From assembly GCA_033182465.1 (NCBI GenBank), contig CP137321.1, forward strand, positions 1,736,001 through 1,800,000: DNA of 64,000 nucleotides. Direction: 5' to 3'. Both the position numbers and the translations under genes were made by a program. The notes beneath the pieces were generated by a model. The model was not told the origin of the DNA and ran no database searches. It was given only the letters and a program-made list of their open reading frames with translations. Origin of the DNA: Sanghuangporus weigelae (taxonomy: Eukaryota; Basidiomycota; Agaricomycetes; Hymenochaetales; Hymenochaetaceae). Shown in pieces: positions 58,731 through 64,000 of this stretch (its first letter is position 1; every line of letters begins with the position of its first letter).

Positions 58731-59636
58731 ATGACGGACGAAGCGAATACTGCTCCGACACTTGAAAATGCAGATGCTGATGCAATTGCTGATGATCCTG
58801 AAGCGGAGGTTAGTATATGTGAACGCAACACGGCTCTTCCGTTACTGACTCTGTTTGTTTGCACATTTTTCTTCATACGCGTGTAGGAAATTCTTGCCAT
58901 GAAGTCGCGTCTGGAAGAGATTGAGAAGGAAGCAGAAGCCCTCAGGCAGATGAGGGAGGCACAAGAGAGGGAGGCGAAAGCAATCGCTGCTGTTGCAGCT
59001 CCAACGGCAGACGGAGACGCGATGGACATGGAAGAAGATCCCCATGCAGCGGATGAGCGCAGTATCTACGTTGGAAATGTGAGTTCGTGTGAGTGATGTC
59101 GGAAAGGCAACCAAATGACTAATCTCGCCTTTAGGTTGACTACAGCGCTTCTCCGGAAGATATTCAGGCCCACTTCCAGTCTTGCGGGACAATAAATCGT
59201 GTTACTATCCTTTGCGACAAGTTTACAGGACATCCCAAGGGGTGAGGCCGTTCTTCATACTTTTTATGTTCGTTTTATAAACTTACTTGCTGTAGGTACG
59301 CCTATGTCGAATTCGCCGACCCTGCGTTCGTCGAGACCGCACAGACTCTCAACGAATCGTTATTTAAAGGACGCCTGATCAAGGTCAGCATCAAGTCTGT
59401 TCACAGGAATCAGTCGTGTCATCTCAGATACTGGATGTAGGTTGTTGCCAAACGCACCAACGTTCCTGGATTCAATCGTGGAAGAGGGCGAGGACGTGGC
59501 AATTACAGAGGAGGCGGGCGAGGTCGAGGCTATGGTTATTCGCCGTATCGTGGCAGAGGAAGGTAAGAATGTTCTCTCTTGCATTATTTTTAACAGAAAT
59601 CCGATTGTCTTCAGGAATCGAGGACGTGGCTTGTAG
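58731..59636 (+). CDS. PAB2: Nuclear poly(A)-binding protein (PABPN1/Pab2)
   Basis: Binds poly(A) tails in the nucleus and links polyadenylation to export and decay. Exons: 58731-58808, 58887-59078, 59135-59241, 59296-59383, 59441-59562 and 59615-59636, about 200 residues. Acidic N-terminus ([20 protein letters not shown]), a coiled-coil helix [20 protein letters not shown], then one RRM with RNP2 [10 protein letters not shown] and RNP1 [13 protein letters not shown]. The C-terminal tail is RG rich ([20 protein letters not shown]), the arginine-methylation type seen in this family. Helix plus single RRM plus RG tail is diagnostic. Splice sites keep the frame throughout. Confidence 0.96.
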
Positions 59637-60044
59637 AAACCACAGGTCCTCAAGTAGAACACGCTTTGCTTTCGTTCATTTCTTATTCTATTTCATACTC
59701 TACTCTGAAAAAAGGCTCTCATATGCTGTAGTCATCGTTTGTCCGTATCGCTGTTTCAGGACAATTTTATTTAATAATGCGCCAATCCCAAATTCTTCAG
59801 TGAACTGCGATTAACCCGTTTGAGACTGCAGAACCAAGCCGTACAGGTTAAAGACGGTGAATTACATTCATGGCGTGTTGTGACTTCGCCATGGGCTAAG
59901 GCAATACATACGCCGATCAACAAAGATTCATGTCCAAGGCTCCAAAGTGCATACCCTCCTCCCCCACGGTTGTCCAGTCATACATGACGATGAGTATTCG
60001 GACAACATAATATGACTGTGCTTCTGGAGACAGAACTAAACTGG
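59637..60044. other. Spacer between convergent PAB2 and SmF
   Basis: 3' regions of both genes. No open frame with coding character, RNA gene or repeat seen. Confidence 0.5.
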
Positions 60045-60544
60045 TTACTCTTCGCTTTTTAGGTGGTCGGAAGGAGCTTCTCTGTGAATAACGCAAAGAA
60101 CGTTGTCAGCCAATCCTGCAGAACATACACACAGAGAATACTTATAATATACAAAACATTGTTGCATCTGGTCAATAAAAGGCGAATCAGTCGATGATTG
60201 AAACCAAGATCAAAAAGCACTACAACACACCGAATGAACACCTCTCCTAACGAGCCATTTAATTTTCCGTCTTGATATTCCTCCGTGTTTGCAAGCTAGC
60301 ATCAAACATACATCGGAATAGAGTTCATGATAAAACAACGCATGCCTACCTGGAGGTTCATGTATCCATCCGTGCTGACCAGAAGGCCCTTGTACTCTAA
60401 TCCCCACTTCAGCCGTACGCAAACTGACTTCCCTGTCAGCTCTTGCAGGAATGGCTTTGGATTTGTCGGGGTGACCTTTGATACAACACGAAGAACAGTC
60501 AGATAATGATGTCTGGCCCGTAAACATATACGTACGGTAGCCAT
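60045..60544 (-). CDS. SMX3: Small nuclear ribonucleoprotein SmF
   Basis: Member of the heptameric Sm ring on spliceosomal U1, U2, U4 and U5 snRNAs. Start at 60544; the first exon is only nine bases (MAT). Then [42 protein letters not shown], and after an intron [22 protein letters not shown], and CNNVLYI. The last exon supplies [10 protein letters not shown]. These are Sm1 and Sm2 motifs in SmF form ([22 protein letters not shown]). About 85 residues, normal. The exact last acceptor has two options a few bases apart; the one chosen keeps the frame to the stop at 60045. Head to head with NC2 beta. Confidence 0.95.
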
Positions 60545-60629
60545 GTCGTAGGTTTTGCGAGATCACAGTCAAGAGTCAAGATTTCGAGCTTACTTTTGTC
60601 GCCGCTGAGTTACTTGAAATGGCCATACG

Positions 60630-60642
60630 TTACGTAACGCGT
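60630..60642. promoter_or_regulatory. TTACGTAA palindrome overlapping ACGCGT
   Basis: TTACGTAA (60630-60637) shares its last base with ACGCGT (60637-60642) in the 196-base promoter between SmF and NC2 beta. TTACGTAA is a bZIP (Yap-type) site and ACGCGT an MCB-type site. Their joint use is speculative. Confidence 0.3.
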
Positions 60643-60740
60643 AAGTCAATATTCACGTTTCTCGCCGCCGCCACAGAGTCGGCACCTTCAAGTTTGCGCA
60701 TTCACCCACTGTCCTTTCGTTTCGCTCTGCATTCTGTATA

Positions 60741-61425
60741 ATGTCTGACCGTGAAGGCACAAGCGGCGCTGCCGCCATGGATGATGAACTTTCTCTGCCA
60801 AAAGCTACTGTAGCGAAGATGATCAGCGGTACGGCGCACTTCCTGTTTTCTTTGGTCACATATTCAGTTTATGTTGCTCATACCCACGGTACTTATGGTA
60901 AGCCAGAGCTGCTCCCAAACGATGTTTCCTGTGCAAAGGAGACAAGAGACCTTATCATTGAGTGTTGTGTCGGTGCGTACTCAGCTCATACTTCATTCAA
61001 TAAGTTCACTAAACTAACATCATTGTGGTTTCTCATGGCTAGAGTTCATTCACCTAATATCATCCGAAGCGAACGAGATCTGCGAACAGGAGTCTAAGAA
61101 GACCATTGCACCAGACCATATCATACGTGCACTCAAGGTGTGTATCATTTTTGGGAAACTGACTAGCTATTGAACGTGAAGTGTTCAGCGACTTGGGTTC
61201 GAAGAGTTCACGGCAGAAGTCGAGGACGTGCTAAAGGATCATAAGAGACTAGTAAAGGTGCACAAGCTCTTGTTATAAGTGCACTATGTTGCTTATTACC
61301 TGTCTCAGGATCGGGAAAAGAAAGTTTCAAAGCTCGAGCAATCCGGTTTGACAGAGGAGGAACTGCTAGCACAGCAAGAAGCTTTGTTCGCCGCTAGTCG
61401 AGCACGCTTTGAAGCCAACCAGTAG
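60741..61425 (+). CDS. NCB2: Negative cofactor 2 beta subunit (Dr1/Ncb2)
   Basis: Histone-fold subunit that, with NC2 alpha, binds TBP on promoters and blocks TFIIB and TFIIA. Exons: 60741-60828, 60907-60972, 61043-61137, 61189-61257 and 61309-61425, about 145 residues. Seen: MDDELSLPKATVAKMISELL, CAKETRDLIIECCVEFIHLI, SSEANEICEQESKKTIAPDH IIRALKRLGFEEF, and a C-terminal helix KDREKKVSKLEQSGLTEEEL. The histone fold and the following helix match Dr1 throughout. The alpha subunit is not in this window. Confidence 0.96.
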
Positions 61426-61732
61426 ACTTTTATTGTCTTTCCTGACACGTGCCTTTTTCCGTGCATTGTTTTGGCTCTCGTGCTGTTCTAATTATAATGT
61501 TATTTCATCAAGAAGTTCGCAGTGAATGTATGTATTTCTATTACGCTCTATATCCGCAACATAGGCATGGGACTAGTCTGAAAGTCCCGAAGATTGCTCA
61601 TATTCGAAAGAAAACTAGAATTTTCCACTCTACCGCTCTGATATCGTCGATAATATGTACCATCTAGTATATGCTGGTTCGTGTCGGCTTCCTTAAGCAG
61701 TGGTCAAGCTAATCTGTCGACCCAGATAAAGA
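61426..61732. other. Spacer between convergent NC2 beta and MAK32-like genes
   Basis: 3' regions of both genes; a CACGTG at about 61446 lies just after the NC2 beta stop. No gene seen. Confidence 0.45.
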
Positions 61733-63225
61733 TCACTTTGGATGTCTCGCTCGTAGTTCCTCAAGTCTTCGAGATGGATTGTCGTTATTCCACAACTCCA
61801 TTCCTTCGGCCGTCTTTGTGAGCCTCGGCAGGCCGAGTTGCTCGATCGTAAATGACGCTGACACAGCAGCATATTTGACCGCTATTTTGGAGGCCCGAAG
61901 AAAGCGTGTTACAATAATTTCCGGCTCTAAGGATGAACTAAAATCGTACCCTCCATGACGTCGCCATTGGTCAGAAGTAGCCCCGCAGACAAGCCTCCTA
62001 AGAAGCTATTCCCCGCGCCTTGGCAATATGCAAAGTGAGTTGAGCAAATCAGAAGTACCTTGGTATAGACTGTACCTGTCACATCAACAACCTTCTGAGC
62101 ATCCGCCACAGACCAGTAAGCGTTTACCCAGCGGCCAGAGTGCGCCCGACTCGCAACGTACGCTCCTAATGCGCCGCTGCGAATGATGACATAGCCCATT
62201 CCATCCGTCCCAACACCGAGCTTGAGAAGCCGTGAGCAAGCTTCTTCGATAGTCTCCTTGGTAGGTGGCTGCCGCATGGACAGAAGAGACGAAGCTTCAT
62301 CTGAGTTCGGACTGTACGAATGCACAAATGATAATTAAGAACACGCATGTAGAAATGGAATGTAGCAGCCAGACTAACCTGAGTATATCAATGTGCGGAA
62401 GCACGGCTATCAGAGACGCAAGCTCCTCGGGAACACATCTATCCTTGCATATTCATTTATGTCAGAGTTTACGTCCAAAGAAACCAACAGGATGGAAACA
62501 TATAGAATTGATCGAATTGATATTGATACGAACTGGAATAGGTTCGTAAATGGTGAGAGGTTTCCAATCCGGAACAGAAAGCCCTTCTGAGGTAATTGCA
62601 ATCGCCCTAGAAGGTGAACATATGAAGTGTAAGTTCGCTGGGCGCTCAAGGCGCGTATCTCGAAGATCAGTTGGTGTCAGCCTTCTCCTCGGTGTGATAT
62701 AGTTAAAGCTTAAGAATAACTTCAGCTTCTCTTTCAACATGTTGAAAATAGAAGAAAGACATATTCCCACCCCCTGTTGTCCCCTCGATAACTATTGATT
62801 GCACGAGTGGTCATACGATCCGGATTGTCTCTATACAGCCACATCTCCTTTCCGAAAGCATCCAGAGACTGTTGTATGTCTTGTGGGAAGTCCATTCCGC
62901 GGTCAACAATCATTCCTATCTTGCCGGGAGATAACCTTAGCCCACGGCAGGTTGATGGAATAAACTGAGGATAAACAAACGCAGATCTAGATAAATAAAT
63001 GTGTAGGACATACCAAATCCGCGCCCCAATTGCAGAATAGGTGCCTCCACCCCCTATCTACGGAAGCATAAAGAGCCTAGATTATAAATCGTTTTCATCA
63101 ATACGAACGAGTACGAGGGACTTTACTTGAGGCTGCTGGGATCTTCCTGTCTGATTGCCTTGATCGTCAAGATATTCGAACTCATCAATAATAAAGAGCC
63201 CGAGCGTGACAAAATGGGGAGCCAT
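61733..63225 (-). CDS. MAK32: PfkB-family carbohydrate kinase, MAK32-like
   Basis: Ribokinase-fold protein of the fungal Mak32 group; yeast Mak32 is needed to keep the L-A double-stranded RNA virus, but its substrate is unknown. Start at 63225 (MAPHFVTLGLFIIDEFEYLD). Then GGGGTYSAIGARI, SPGKIGMIVDRGMDFPQDIQ, DNPDRMTTRAINS and TYIPEP-like text near the centre. PTKETIEEACSRLLKLGVG, MGYVIIRSGALGAYVASR and the PfkB signature VVDVTGAGNSFLGGLSAGLL (catalytic Asp followed by the anion hole GAGN; the Thr-Gly-Ala-Gly form is usual) follow. The last exon (AVKYAAVSASFTIEQLGLP, ending ARHPK) completes about 360 residues. Seven or more exons; some borders approximate. The GAGN motif is formed across a splice. 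Confidence 0.88.
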
Positions 63226-63454
63226 GCCCGTCTCCTGACTTGTGAACGAACAATATAGTCAGAGAAGAACCTGAACCTGTTAGTAGTGAGGTGAGGGAAA
63301 TGGTCATGCCCAGAGATGGAATGGCGTCGATCATCCGTCCAAACCGGGGTTGTGGTGGAGTCAAACTGCACATGGCACGAGCTTGAACAAGTCTTGTTGT
63401 TCTTTGACTATATGAGACGAACTTTCAGCACTTCTTTCTCAACGAATGACGACG

Positions 63455-64000
63455 ATGAGTATCTGGGCCGTCTCATTCTCCGACAGGAGTTTTACGGAAG
63501 ATGTGCGCATTGATCACAAGCTAGTCGTTCCTATTGCTTTTGTTTATCCGCTGATTTGGTATTCTGTTCGACTCTCCGTTTCTAAAGCTGTACGAGGCTG
63601 GTCTTGTGCTCGTTGATACAGAGTCTCAAGCTCGAATCAAACGCTTTTACTTCAAGAATGATTCTTATCGTAAGATACGCCCATCCGTCCCGTGAGCTGT
63701 CGGACACTCTATTTACTTGCTTGACTGAATGGTCACCGGAATCGCGACGATGTCGCGCTACACAATCGGTAGGGTGCCTACTTGGCCGACTACTTCCCCG
63801 TATGCTTCTCAAGCAGTACGGTATACCTCCGAAAGAGGCCGCAATCGGCCGTACTGCATCCGGGAAGCCTTATGTCGTGAGTGGCAGCAATCTTTCCTGC
63901 CGTCATCGAACTCACCTATACGACGGCGCGTTGGCTGCTCCTAATGTCTCGTGTTCTTTCTATTTTGTTCCCTCTTATCACGGCCCTTTGTTTGCTTACT
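63455..64000 (+). CDS. 4'-phosphopantetheinyl transferase, N-terminal part, runs off right edge
   Basis: Moves phosphopantetheine from CoA to carrier domains (LYS2-type, fatty-acid or polyketide synthases). Start at 63455: MSIWAVSFSDRSFTED, intron, LYEAGLVLVDTESQARIKRF YFKNDSYR, intron, then CLLGRLLPRMLLKQYGIPPK EAAIGRTASGKPYV. This is the Sfp/AASDHPPT family pattern (SRxxRF-like block, RLL..ML, GKPY). Near the right end YDGALAAPNVS probably leads into the family motif NVSHD, split by an intron whose acceptor is outside the window. Splice points used: donor about 63500, acceptor before 63592, donor 63672, acceptor about 63774. Head to head with MAK32 over 229 bases. Confidence 0.88.

Noticed and set aside
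59441-59562. GC-rich repeat array in PAB2
   Set aside because: It is the coding sequence of the RG-rich tail, not an independent repeat.

Overview
The window is a gene-dense piece of nuclear DNA from a filamentous basidiomycete, most likely a mushroom-forming agaricomycete. The reasons are: nearly every gene is cut by introns of about 50-60 bases with GT...AG ends; histidine biosynthesis is carried by a fused HIS4-type protein; the gene set is fungal (KOG1, RRN7, LAG1, MAK32, Zn2Cys6 factor); and several proteins are of types common in agarics (an N-terminal four-helix bundle like that of MLKL, and a pair of Gfd2/YDR514C-like nucleases). I read 29 protein genes, two of them cut by the window ends. 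I saw no tRNA, rRNA, CRISPR array, insertion sequence, retroelement or virus-like copy. Broken open frames in this window are explained by introns, not decay.

Layout. 1-5.0 kb: 5-oxoprolinase (partial), ribosomal protein eL36 and casein kinase II beta, all on the minus strand. 5.0-14.6 kb: a long coiled-coil protein of unknown role, head to head with KOG1/raptor (TORC1). 14.8-22 kb: an Argonaute with a complete slicer tetrad, head to head with HIS4. 22.3-32.1 kb: central metabolism, with pyruvate dehydrogenase E1 beta, an SDR, a membrane alpha/beta hydrolase, NAD-isocitrate dehydrogenase subunit 1, a conserved unnamed protein and glutamine synthetase. 32.8-37.2 kb: ER J-protein ERJ5 and Pol I factor RRN7. 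37.5-43.3 kb: two agaric-type proteins, one disordered and one with the MLKL-like bundle. 43.5-48 kb: centromeric histone H3 (CENP-A), facing a tandem pair of DEDDh-exonuclease-fold genes. 48.2-54.6 kb: ceramide synthase, a REXO-type RNA exonuclease and an acyl-CoA dehydrogenase. 54.9-64 kb: a Zn2Cys6 regulator, nuclear poly(A)-binding protein, SmF, NC2 beta, a MAK32-like PfkB kinase and a phosphopantetheinyl transferase (partial).

Strands alternate closely, so ten promoters are shared between head-to-head genes 145-555 bases apart. Several carry sites that fit the neighbouring gene. Four MluI boxes lie in the CENP-A promoter, two GATAAG sites and a CCAAT box lie before glutamine synthetase, and a TGACTC core lies before HIS4. 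No operon-like pathway cluster is present. The most unusual block is 41-52 kb: a possible cell-death-type bundle protein, CENP-A and three DEDDh nuclease-fold genes in about 11 kb.
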